Origin: an uncultured Lachnospiraceae bacterium | GTDB lineage: Bacteria > Bacillota > Clostridia > Lachnospirales > Lachnospiraceae | Reading direction: 5' to 3' | Assembly: GCA_910576815.1 (NCBI GenBank) | Contig: CAJTKA010000042.1 | Coordinates: 1-28,987, forward strand | DNA: 28,987 nt | In this document: positions 24,184-28,987 of the stretch, in pieces | Layout: each line of letters begins with the position of its first letter | How positions within the stretch are numbered: the stretch's first letter is position 1 | Translations under genes and position numbers: made by a program | The notes under the pieces: model-generated | The model's input: the letters and a program-made list of their open reading frames with translations, nothing else | Database searches by the model: none | Told to the model about the DNA's origin: nothing

Positions 24184-24372
24184 TCACTCACTTACTCTAA
24201 AAGACTCCAAATACTGCTCAAAAATATCACAGTTTACCAATACTAATTTATCTACTTTATAGATAGCGTTTGCCTGCTTTGCAAGCTCCTGAAACTTTGT
24301 CAAACCCATGCTGTATATTTCTGCACCTTCCTTATATCTGACAAATTTCTTTCTGTCTACTTTCTTTACCAT
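24184..24372 (-). CDS. excisionase-like small DNA-binding protein
   Basis: 62 residues from the ATG at 24372, chosen because GGAGG lies 5 nt upstream (a TTG 12 bp further upstream overlaps this SD). The sequence begins MVKKVDRKKFVRYKEGAEIY, and the segment YKEGAEIYSMGLTKFQELAKQANAIYKVDKLVLVN fits a winged-helix, MerR/Xis-type fold common in element-encoded excisionases. It lies between the RHH gene and the conserved noncoding region, where xis is found in Tn916-type elements. Xis proteins bend DNA at the ends and steer Int toward excision. Confidence 0.8.
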   Translation of the reverse strand: MVKKVDRKKFVRYKEGAEIYSMGLTKFQELAKQANAIYKVDKLVLVNCDIFEQYLESFRVSE

Positions 24373-24811
24373 AAATTCCTCCAATCATTGCACAGCTTTA
24401 TCTGCTAATAAACAGACAGAATACACTTCTCCCCATTTATTAGCAGATAAAAACTGCAATACAGGTGGCAGCTCATTACACCGCCCACATCGGTCTTACA
24501 CCGTCATTTCATTGACCGGATTGCGGTTTCCCCGCAACCCGGAAGTATCATTATCACAAATATGCTTCATCGCCCCATGTAACTGCTACATATTTTGCCT
24601 GATCCAATTCGCTCCTTACCTTTATTTCAATGCAATCTTTCAGCATTTCCTCACGTTCACCCTGCCATAAGGCAGAGCAGGTACATCATGGCGCATCTGC
24701 TTAGTGGCTCCACATATCCTCACGTCCTGTATGCAATACAATATTCAGTTGTCAAGGTACATCTGCACATACTACGGTCAGCCAGCGGAAAGGGACACCG
24801 CCGACCTTCTG
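24373..24811. other. 439-bp noncoding region between excisionase and Orf8-like genes
   Basis: Contains the 16-bp inverted repeat, small hairpins (for example CCTGCC...GGCAGAGCAGG near 24660) and, on the minus strand, a TTGACA at about 24750 without a good -10 box at standard spacing. No ORF with a proper SD was found. In Tn916-type elements this part is also noncoding. Function unknown. Confidence 0.6.
24397..24451. repeat. perfect 16-bp inverted repeat before the excisionase gene
   Basis: TTTATCTGCTAATAAA (24397-24412) and its exact complement TTTATTAGCAGATAAA (24436-24451) are separated by 23 bp. The inner end is 25 bp upstream of the excisionase ATG. It could be an operator, or a leader hairpin controlling excisionase expression; no U tract follows on the minus strand. 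Confidence 0.85.
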
Positions 24812-25051
24812 TTATGCAACTTCAAAAGCCAATATTTTTGTAATCAGCTTAGTTTCTAATCTGCGACGTAAAGTTTCATCAACACAGTAATGCGGATTGC
24901 CGCATTCGTCATAGAGCTTTCTTGTAGCCAGAGCTGCAATATAACCCTCATAATGTTTCAAAACCTTATTAATTGCTTCCACATCGCCGGAAGCCGCTGC
25001 CGCTATGATATGGTAGGGCAGCAATTTTGAACACTTACTTGATTTCTCCAT
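24812..25051 (-). CDS. Orf8-like helix-turn-helix protein of Tn916-type elements
   Basis: 79 residues with the family-typical core LLPYHIIAAAASGDVEAINKVLKHYEGYIAALATRKLYDE and the ending LRRRLETKLITKIL. The amphipathic helices resemble a sigma-region-2-like or HTH domain. It overlaps the end of the sigma-factor gene by 17 bp, so the two are co-transcribed and possibly translationally coupled. In Tn916 the orf7/orf8 pair positively controls the transfer and excision genes; by position, the same role is inferred here. Confidence 0.88.
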   Translation of the reverse strand: MEKSSKCSKLLPYHIIAAAASGDVEAINKVLKHYEGYIAALATRKLYDECGNPHYCVDETLRRRLETKLITKILAFEVA

Positions 25052-25475
25052 TTCTGATACCTTCCATAATCTTTTTTAATGCCTGTAGTGAGCTGACACG
25101 ATGATGATGTATGGTACTCCTGACCAGATTCATGTGCTTTGCGATTTCTGTATCTGACATATCCATGAAAAAAGACAGCAGAATGACATTCCTCTTTTTT
25201 TCCGGCAGATACTTCAACGCTTCGCCAATAAGCTCGTCCTTTACCTCGATGTCATAATCAAGGACACGAAACATTTCTGATTCCACTATGTATTCGTCAT
25301 CAGTTTTCAACTGCTCCAGCTCCCCTTCTGTTAATTCCGAGAAAGAAACTTCATGCTTCAGCCGATAGCTCCTTGCCCGTTCATAGTCAATCATTTCATT
25401 CTTCAGTATGGTCTTGCAGAAACTGTCAAACTGCTTTCTTATTCTTATCTGCTTTTCGGAAGAAGATTGCTCCAT
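25035..25475 (-). CDS. Orf7-like sigma-70 family regulator
   Basis: 146 residues. The C-terminal half matches sigma region 4: ALKYLPEKKRNVILLSFFMDMSDTEIAKHMNLVRSTIHHHRVSSLQALKKIM, with a clear helix-turn-helix at about residues 108-130. The N-terminal part (FDSFCKTILKNEMIDYERAR) resembles the short region 2 of element-encoded sigma factors. It has an excellent SD (AAGGAGGTGA, 8 nt before ATG). It is encoded upstream of and overlapping the Orf8-like gene and divergent from the repressor. A hairpin with a U tract lies in its leader, so expression may be attenuated. Confidence 0.9.
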   Translation of the reverse strand: MEQSSSEKQIRIRKQFDSFCKTILKNEMIDYERARSYRLKHEVSFSELTEGELEQLKTDDEYIVESEMFRVLDYDIEVKDELIGEALKYLPEKKRNVILLSFFMDMSDTEIAKHMNLVRSTIHHHRVSSLQALKKIMEGIRNGEIK

Positions 25476-25601
25476 AAGAGTTCACCTCCTTCCGTACCCA
25501 TCTGAACAGAGTGAAATATCTCCCTTTCACTCCATAGCACGAATGGAAATTGTCCGAGCGTTCATGGAACGTCGATTTTCTAAAAAATTTTAGAAATATA
25601 T

Positions 25602-25642
25602 AAAAAACGCCCAAACAGGTGCAAAACCTGTGGACGTCTTTT
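25602..25642 (-). terminator. attenuator-like hairpin in the leader of the sigma gene
   Basis: On the minus strand ACAGGT (25626-25631 complement) pairs with ACCTGT (25615-25620 complement) around a 5-nt loop, extended by GTCC/GGGC-type pairs with a small bulge, then six U residues (25607-25602). It begins only about 10 nt after the predicted transcription start of the sigma gene, which is 130 bp downstream. This placement fits attenuation of the regulatory operon. Confidence 0.7.
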
Positions 25643-25649
25643 ATCTCAC

Positions 25650-25678
25650 AATATAAGTATATGGCTACATCTTTGTAA
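25650..25678 (-). promoter_or_regulatory. probable promoter of the sigma/Orf8-like operon
   Basis: On the minus strand TTACAA (25673-25678), a 17-bp spacer and TATATT (25650-25655). The -10 box is good (5/6) and the -35 box weak (3/6), which would suit a regulated promoter. The U-tract hairpin follows immediately. Confidence 0.5.
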
Positions 25679-25805
25679 TCTCTGGCACTACCTTCAAGGG
25701 TGTTCTCGGCAATCACATTTGCTATGATTTTTTTGACTGTTCAATACCTATATCCCTTTTTAGTTGTAGCTGTTGCATGGTACTCTCCACGCAATCACAA
25801 GACAA

Positions 25806-25874
25806 AAAAGCACTCGAAAAAAGCCTTTTGCGGATTGCGTTTTTTTACAATCACAAAGGATTTCAAGTGCTTTT
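25806..25874 (-). terminator. long-stem terminator-like inverted repeat
   Basis: AAAAGCACTCGAAA (25806-25819) pairs with TTTCAAGTGCTTTT (25861-25874) with a single mismatch that becomes a G-U pair in minus-strand RNA; six U residues follow on that strand. It may stop minus-strand transcripts arriving from the cargo genes across the repressor gene. The 40-nt centre contains further short repeats. Confidence 0.5.
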
Positions 25875-25879
25875 GTAGT

Positions 25880-25947
25880 GTTATGCACTACTTATTTTTA
25901 ATCTTTAACACTTTTCACTTTTTACAGGTATCGTTATACACTACTTA
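25880..25947. repeat. 15-bp direct repeats upstream of the repressor gene
   Basis: GTTATGCACTACTTA (25880-25894) recurs as GTTATACACTACTTA (25933-25947), one mismatch, 53 bp (five helical turns) apart. The first copy is also part of an inverted repeat GTAGTG-N5-CACTAC. They probably serve as operators for the adjacent XRE protein. Confidence 0.6.
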
Positions 25948-25971
25948 AAAGAAGTCACAGGAGGTGAAAAA

Positions 25972-26316
25972 GTGTCAAATATGACTCCCACTTTAGGGCA
26001 AATAATGAAGAAAGCCCGACTTGAGCAAAGACTTACACAAGAAGAAATTTCAGAACGCATTGGCTGTCATCCACAATATTACAAAAATCTTGAAAATGAT
26101 AAGGGTACACCAAGTATTCAGCTTTTTTGTACTATCATGCGTACATTAAACATATCTGCTGATTCATACGTTTACCCAAACCGCAACGCAAATGATCCTT
26201 ACTATCAAAAGATTACGCAGTTACTCGGACAATGCAACCAGTATCAGCTCTCCGTTCTTCTTGCAACAGCAGAAGCTCTAGTCCGGGATAATTCCTCAAG
26301 GGATAATGATACATAG
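25972..26316 (+). CDS. Orf9-like XRE-family repressor
   Basis: 114 residues from a GTG start with the strong SD AGGAGGTG 6-7 nt upstream. The N-terminal helix-turn-helix (about 8-65) shows LGQIMKKARLEQRLTQEEISERIGCHPQYYKNLENDKG followed by the typical PSIQLFCTIMRTLNISAD. The C-terminal 45 residues carry a helical segment, possibly for dimerisation. Position and orientation match Tn916 Orf9, a repressor of the divergent regulatory operon. Direct and inverted repeats lie just upstream. It is followed by a strong terminator. Confidence 0.9.
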   Translation: MSNMTPTLGQIMKKARLEQRLTQEEISERIGCHPQYYKNLENDKGTPSIQLFCTIMRTLNISADSYVYPNRNANDPYYQKITQLLGQCNQYQLSVLLATAEALVRDNSSRDNDT

Positions 26317-26420
26317 AAAATATAGATTTTCTCATATGGTAAAGTAACTACTTCTAACATCTTTATAGTTCTTTTACAGAATTTCTCATGCTTTTATAGA
26401 ATAATAGACGTGTTATATCC

Positions 26421-26456
26421 AACAATGGCTCATACCATCAGGAATGAGCCATTGTT
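26421..26456 (+). terminator. terminator after the repressor gene
   Basis: A 13-bp perfect stem (ACAATGGCTCAT 26422-26433 with ATGAGCCATTGT 26444-26455, plus one A-T pair) and a 10-nt loop, followed by TTCATTTT on the plus strand. It lies between convergent genes and may also slow minus-strand transcription. Confidence 0.85.
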
Positions 26457-26792
26457 TCATTTTAACTTTTCTACTGCCTGTGTAATTTTTCCATTCATTT
26501 CCAATAATCCCAAACCCACCAATATCTGCACACAATCCATAATCCCCTGACAATATGCTTCTTGTTGTTCTTCAAAAGATACTACTTGTAGCTGCTCCAT
26601 ATAATCAAAAATGTTCTTTTTCTGTTCTTTTGGCAGATTTACTATCTCTTTGTCATAAACTTTCTTCAATTCTTTTAGATATTCTTTTTCGTTCCGACAA
26701 CTATCCAAATGAATGATAGAACTTCGCTTAATATCTTCACACCGCAATTCTTTCAAAAACAATGCCACTTTCTCCCATATCTGATTTTCCAT
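26457..26792 (-). CDS. small hypothetical protein in element cargo
   Basis: 111 residues, predicted all-helical, charged, no signal or membrane segment. Not recognised. The ending FEEQQEAYCQGIMDCVQILVGLGLLE resembles the C-terminal helix of small uncharacterised proteins often carried by Clostridia elements, but no family is asserted. The ATG has GGAGG upstream; a second ATG in another frame just before it gives only a short reading. The gene is separated from the winged-helix gene by a terminator, so it may be transcribed alone. Confidence 0.7.
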   Translation of the reverse strand: MENQIWEKVALFLKELRCEDIKRSSIIHLDSCRNEKEYLKELKKVYDKEIVNLPKEQKKNIFDYMEQLQVVSFEEQQEAYCQGIMDCVQILVGLGLLEMNGKITQAVEKLK

Positions 26793-26842
26793 TCATATAT
26801 TCCTCCTTAATAAATTGGTATTTCCAAATTTTAATACAAAAT

Positions 26843-26879
26843 GAGCAGATATTACTACGCCTTTATGTAATATCTGCTC
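26843..26879 (-). terminator. terminator of the TetR-M23-winged-helix operon
   Basis: A perfect 13-bp stem GAGCAGATATTAC (26843-26855) with GTAATATCTGCTC (26867-26879) and an 11-nt loop; on the minus strand ATTTTGTATT follows. One arm overlaps the last codons of the winged-helix gene. Confidence 0.85.
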
Positions 26880-27288
26880 GCTTTGTTTGTCCATTAAACT
26901 TATAGCCAACTCCCCATATAGTTATTATGTATCTTGGGTGTGCCGGATCAGGTTCTATCTTTTTCCTGATTTTATTTATATATGCTGTCATATTTCGCTC
27001 ATCAAAAACATATTCGTTATTCCAAACAGCATCATAAATCTGCTCCTTACCGAAAACACGCCCTCTGTTCTGTGCCAATAGCATAAGAATTTCAAATTCT
27101 TTTCCCGTAAGCACAATTTCCTTTCCATTACGAAACACCTGATAATTTTCTGGTATAAGTTGTAAACCATCAAAAGAAAGTGACGTATCTTTCTCTAAAT
27201 CTATAGGCAATTGGTATCCATATTCATTCATTAAATGCTGAAGCTTAGATAAAAAAACCTCATCAACATTTTTCATCTGAATAAGCAT
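26863..27288 (-). CDS. receiver-less OmpR/PhoB-type winged-helix protein
   Basis: 141 residues. The C-terminal 100 residues form a complete OmpR/PhoB-type DNA-binding domain: LTGKEFEILMLLAQNRGRVFGKEQIYDAVWN, the recognition segment RNMTAYINKIRKKIEPD and the wing YIITIWGVGYKF. The first 40 residues are helical and too short for a receiver, with no phosphoacceptor. It therefore cannot be a normal two-component regulator and may respond by another route or act constitutively. No good SD is seen before the chosen ATG, so the start is uncertain. It lies 47 bp after the M23 peptidase gene. Confidence 0.85.
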   Translation of the reverse strand: MLIQMKNVDEVFLSKLQHLMNEYGYQLPIDLEKDTSLSFDGLQLIPENYQVFRNGKEIVLTGKEFEILMLLAQNRGRVFGKEQIYDAVWNNEYVFDERNMTAYINKIRKKIEPDPAHPRYIITIWGVGYKFNGQTKRADIT

Positions 27289-27335
27289 TATGTCATTGAT
27301 TTACACCGCCCCCTATCATTTATCTTAATATTTGA

Positions 27336-28133
27336 TTACCAAAACCTTATCCGGTCTTTATCTGTAGGAATACCGTTTTCTATTATTTGCCACTCATTAT
27401 CCTGAAATATCTCATACTGTTCAAAAGCACAAGGCACTCCATTTGCCACAGTTATATCACCACTGTCCATAAGCTGAAAATGTAAGTGTGGAGCAAAGGA
27501 ATTTCCAGAATGACCTACTCTGCCAATAACTTCACCTTTTTTTATCATTTGACCTACTGAAACCTGAACAGATCCTGTTTGAAGATGACAAAGTGCAGCA
27601 TATACATTTTCACTATATTTAATAATCACATAGTTTCCTGCGACTGATTGAATATCGTCCTTTTCTGGATCAAAATAGTGGGCATTTTTATATGCGTTAG
27701 ACATATCCGCAAGCAGATTTGTTTTTTCGTTTTCAGCATAACCGTCCTCAGCGACAACAACAATACCGTCACAAGGAGAATATACTTCTTGTCCCCAACA
27801 ATAGTAATCGCTCAATTTAACACCCGAAAAAAGATATTGCATTACGCCAACACGATAAGCAGGAGTACCCATTCGATTCCAGTCCACTTGGATAAAATCG
27901 TATGCATATCTTGTTCCTAATTGATTTGTACCATGACTGGGTACTTTTGTCCCCGGTGTATTAGGAGAAAGCCATTCTCCCCGTAATGGAAACTGAACAA
28001 TAATCGGCTCATACATTTCAAGCATAGCGTTCCTCCTATCAATCCATTTCTTTACGGAATTAGAAAAAATCAGTACAATGACCAAAATACATATTGCTAT
28101 TTTTTTGTTTTTTAAAATGTGTTTTTTAAGCAT
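27336..28133 (-). CDS. membrane-anchored M23-family metallopeptidase
   Basis: 265 residues from the ATG at 28133, picked because AAAGG lies about 10 nt upstream and the lysine-rich start leads straight into a single membrane helix (about 10-26); an ATG at 28175 inside the tetR-type gene would add 14 residues. The extracytoplasmic M23 (LytM-type) domain shows the first zinc histidine in PSHGTNQLG, an Asp in YAYDFIQ, VYSPCDGIVV, a His in ALCHLQTGSV, and the signature GEVIGRVGHSGNSFAPHLHFQL. All expected ligands seem present, so it could cut peptidoglycan cross-bridges or another peptide. The gene starts 13 bp after the TetR stop, so the two are co-expressed. Confidence 0.87.
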   Translation of the reverse strand: MLKKHILKNKKIAICILVIVLIFSNSVKKWIDRRNAMLEMYEPIIVQFPLRGEWLSPNTPGTKVPSHGTNQLGTRYAYDFIQVDWNRMGTPAYRVGVMQYLFSGVKLSDYYCWGQEVYSPCDGIVVVAEDGYAENEKTNLLADMSNAYKNAHYFDPEKDDIQSVAGNYVIIKYSENVYAALCHLQTGSVQVSVGQMIKKGEVIGRVGHSGNSFAPHLHFQLMDSGDITVANGVPCAFEQYEIFQDNEWQIIENGIPTDKDRIRFW

Positions 28134-28146
28134 TGTGATAATACCT

Positions 28147-28779
28147 TTATATCTCCCGTTCACTGCCAACTCCATAAAAGATTTTCTTTAATTCATCAAA
28201 ATACCTGTCAAGCTTTTTCCTCAGAACATCAGAATTTACATTCATTTCATTACTGCGAATTTCATGCAATAGTTGATTTGTAAATCCGATATTAGTCCAA
28301 AGGATAATTTGCTTGCACATTTCTATATCCACCCCTTTTCTAAATTTAGTGGTATCTATTTCATCAAACAATTTTGGATAACAATCTGAATGTTTTTTTC
28401 TTTTTTCAAGTTCTTTATTGATCTCGTCTGAACTGGTAATGCATGAAAGTTTATTAAGCTCTGTTATCCAAGGATATTTTTGTATCAATGCAATCTGCAA
28501 AACATATGATTGATGTAACTTATCAAAAATATCTCTTTCCTCATAGTTCATCAACTCGAAATACTCCTGTTTCATCAAATCTGAAAAAAAGTCATATACC
28601 ACAAAAAAAAGTTCCTGCTTACTACTCACATAATGAAACATAAGAGCTTTTGAAATCCCTGCTTCCTTTGCAATAACATTTGTTGAAGCATCGTCATATC
28701 CCCGTACTACAAATTCTTTTAAAGCAGCATTAAGGATAGTGTCTCGTCTTTGGGTATCTAACTCTAATAGCTTTGTCAA
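28147..28779 (-). CDS. TetR/AcrR-family regulator
   Basis: 210 residues. N-terminal helix-turn-helix (about 10-58) with DTILNAALKEFVVRGYDDAST, IAKEAGISKALMFHYVSSKQELF; the rest is an all-helical ligand-binding and dimerisation domain without a recognised specificity. The start is TTG at 28779, with a GGGG purine tract about 8 nt upstream; no better in-frame start is available before the HTH. It is the first gene of the cargo operon, and its promoter is flanked by two operator-bearing repeats, so autorepression with control of the M23 peptidase is likely. Confidence 0.9.
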   Translation of the reverse strand: MTKLLELDTQRRDTILNAALKEFVVRGYDDASTNVIAKEAGISKALMFHYVSSKQELFFVVYDFFSDLMKQEYFELMNYEERDIFDKLHQSYVLQIALIQKYPWITELNKLSCITSSDEINKELEKRKKHSDCYPKLFDEIDTTKFRKGVDIEMCKQIILWTNIGFTNQLLHEIRSNEMNVNSDVLRKKLDRYFDELKKIFYGVGSEREI

Positions 28780-28804
28780 TACCTATTCCCCTTCCTATTA
28801 TCAA

Positions 28805-28859
28805 CATTTACCTAAAAGGTCAATACTATTATACATCCATTTACCTAAAAGGTCAATAC
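28805..28859. repeat. two 22-bp direct repeats with palindromic operators
   Basis: Identical 22-bp copies at 28805-28826 and 28838-28859, 33 bp apart, each containing TTxACCT-AAA-AGGTxAA. One copy covers the -35 box and the other follows the -10 box on the minus strand, an arrangement suited to a TetR dimer at each site. Confidence 0.88.
28828..28856 (-). promoter_or_regulatory. promoter of the TetR-M23 cargo operon
   Basis: On the minus strand TTGACC (28851-28856), 17 bp, then perfect TATAAT (28828-28833), 48 bp before the TTG start. The operator repeats overlap it. Confidence 0.88.
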
Positions 28860-28890
28860 CGATACTTAATATATTTGGACTGCTTAAAGT

Positions 28891-28965
28891 CTTGTTATGC
28901 CGACACACCCTTCGGGAGTGTCGTGGGTAGAATAGCAAGCACTGCCCATGTCCGGACACATGGGC
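28891..28965. other. structured noncoding region at the window edge
   Basis: Two hairpins: 28901-28923 (CGACAC/GTGTCG with CCC-TTC-GGG inside, one mismatch) and 28944-28965 (GCCCATGT/ACATGGGC, 8 bp). The first is enclosed by an outer pairing CTTGTTAT (28891-28898) with ATAGCAAG (28932-28939). It is more GC-rich than the adjacent cargo. It may be a leader, a terminator region of the next core gene or a transfer-related site; the window ends too soon to tell. Confidence 0.5.
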
Positions 28966-28987
28966 GAAATTCCCCATACTTCCCTAC

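Larger units (their letters stand above)
25476..25971. other. 496-bp divergent regulatory region between sigma and repressor genes
   Basis: Holds a probable minus-strand promoter, an attenuator-like hairpin, a long inverted repeat and a pair of 15-bp direct repeats, each listed separately. An open frame of 96 codons on the minus strand (25426-25716) covers these structures, has no SD, and is judged noncoding. Confidence 0.7.
22540..28987. mobile_element. right (integrase) end of a Tn916/Tn1549-type conjugative element
   Basis: Gene order and orientation match the regulatory and recombination end of Tn916-family elements: int and xis-like genes, Orf8-like and Orf7-like (sigma) genes on one strand, and a divergent Orf9-like repressor. 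The conjugation core is expected beyond the right window edge, so only one end is seen. The boundary with the chromosome lies somewhere between the HD gene's SD (about 22490) and the int stop (22622); the start given is approximate. Base composition drops from the roughly balanced GC of the chromosome to visibly AT-rich, most clearly from 25.5 kb on. A cargo block (26457-28779) follows the repressor, at the place where tet(M) lies in Tn916. Confidence 0.85.

Noticed and set aside
24554..24646. 30-codon minus-strand ORF (MLKDCIEIKV...) in the noncoding region before the excisionase gene
   Set aside because: The GAGG upstream is only 2 nt from the ATG, too close to act as an SD, and nothing else supports translation. 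It may be a remnant.
25426..25716. 96-codon minus-strand frame overlapping the sigma gene start
   Set aside because: No SD, and it spans a promoter and an attenuator-like hairpin; composition fits noncoding AT-rich DNA.

Overview
The window looks like a chromosome segment of a Gram-positive gut-type Clostridia, most likely Lachnospiraceae. This rests on strong Shine-Dalgarno sites (AGGAGG type), consensus SigA promoters, CotH, DUF4956 and VTC proteins together, and a Tn916/Tn1549-type conjugative element. The family placement is inferred from gene content; no rRNA is present.

Layout. (1) 1-216: the 5' part of a tRNA-Arg(ACG) gene with a perfect consensus promoter, and the terminator of the neighbouring operon. 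(2) 217-11379, all minus strand: a chemosensory and phosphorelay locus. In transcription order it holds a receiver/HD-GYP phosphodiesterase, then (after a terminator-like hairpin and a run of strong palindromes) a free Hpt protein, a soluble PAS histidine kinase, a receiver with a degenerate HD-GYP domain, CheR, CheB, CheY, CheA, CheW and one chemoreceptor. No flagellar gene is seen here. (3) 11529-14698, minus: a VTC-fold polymerase, a DUF4956 membrane protein and a secreted CotH kinase in one tight operon with its own promoter. (4) 14854-20493: a GT2 glycosyltransferase, a large multi-pass membrane protein on the opposite strand, and a membrane diguanylate cyclase behind a promoter with a palindromic operator. 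(5) 20482-22481: a 5'-truncated DUF234-type ATPase that has lost its P-loop, and an HD-domain hydrolase. (6) From about 22.5 kb to the right edge: the integrase end of an integrative conjugative element. It holds Int, a 58-residue ribbon-helix-helix protein, an excisionase-like protein, Orf8-like and Orf7-like (sigma) proteins and the divergent Orf9-like repressor, followed by AT-rich cargo (small hypothetical protein, receiver-less winged helix, membrane M23 peptidase, TetR regulator).

How the parts work together. The chemosensory locus couples a CheA array to two HD-GYP response regulators and an Hpt relay, and a GGDEF enzyme lies nearby, so cyclic-di-GMP is a likely output in addition to, or instead of, motility. 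The CotH/DUF4956/VTC operon ends 28 bp before the -35 box of the signalling promoter, with no visible terminator between them. In the mobile element, the RHH gene and int share a strong promoter overlapped by an inverted repeat, which suggests autorepression. The cargo starts with a TetR gene whose promoter is bracketed by two identical operator-bearing repeats.

Limits. All functions are assigned by reading motifs; no database search was run. The element boundary and several start codons are judgement calls, noted per entry.
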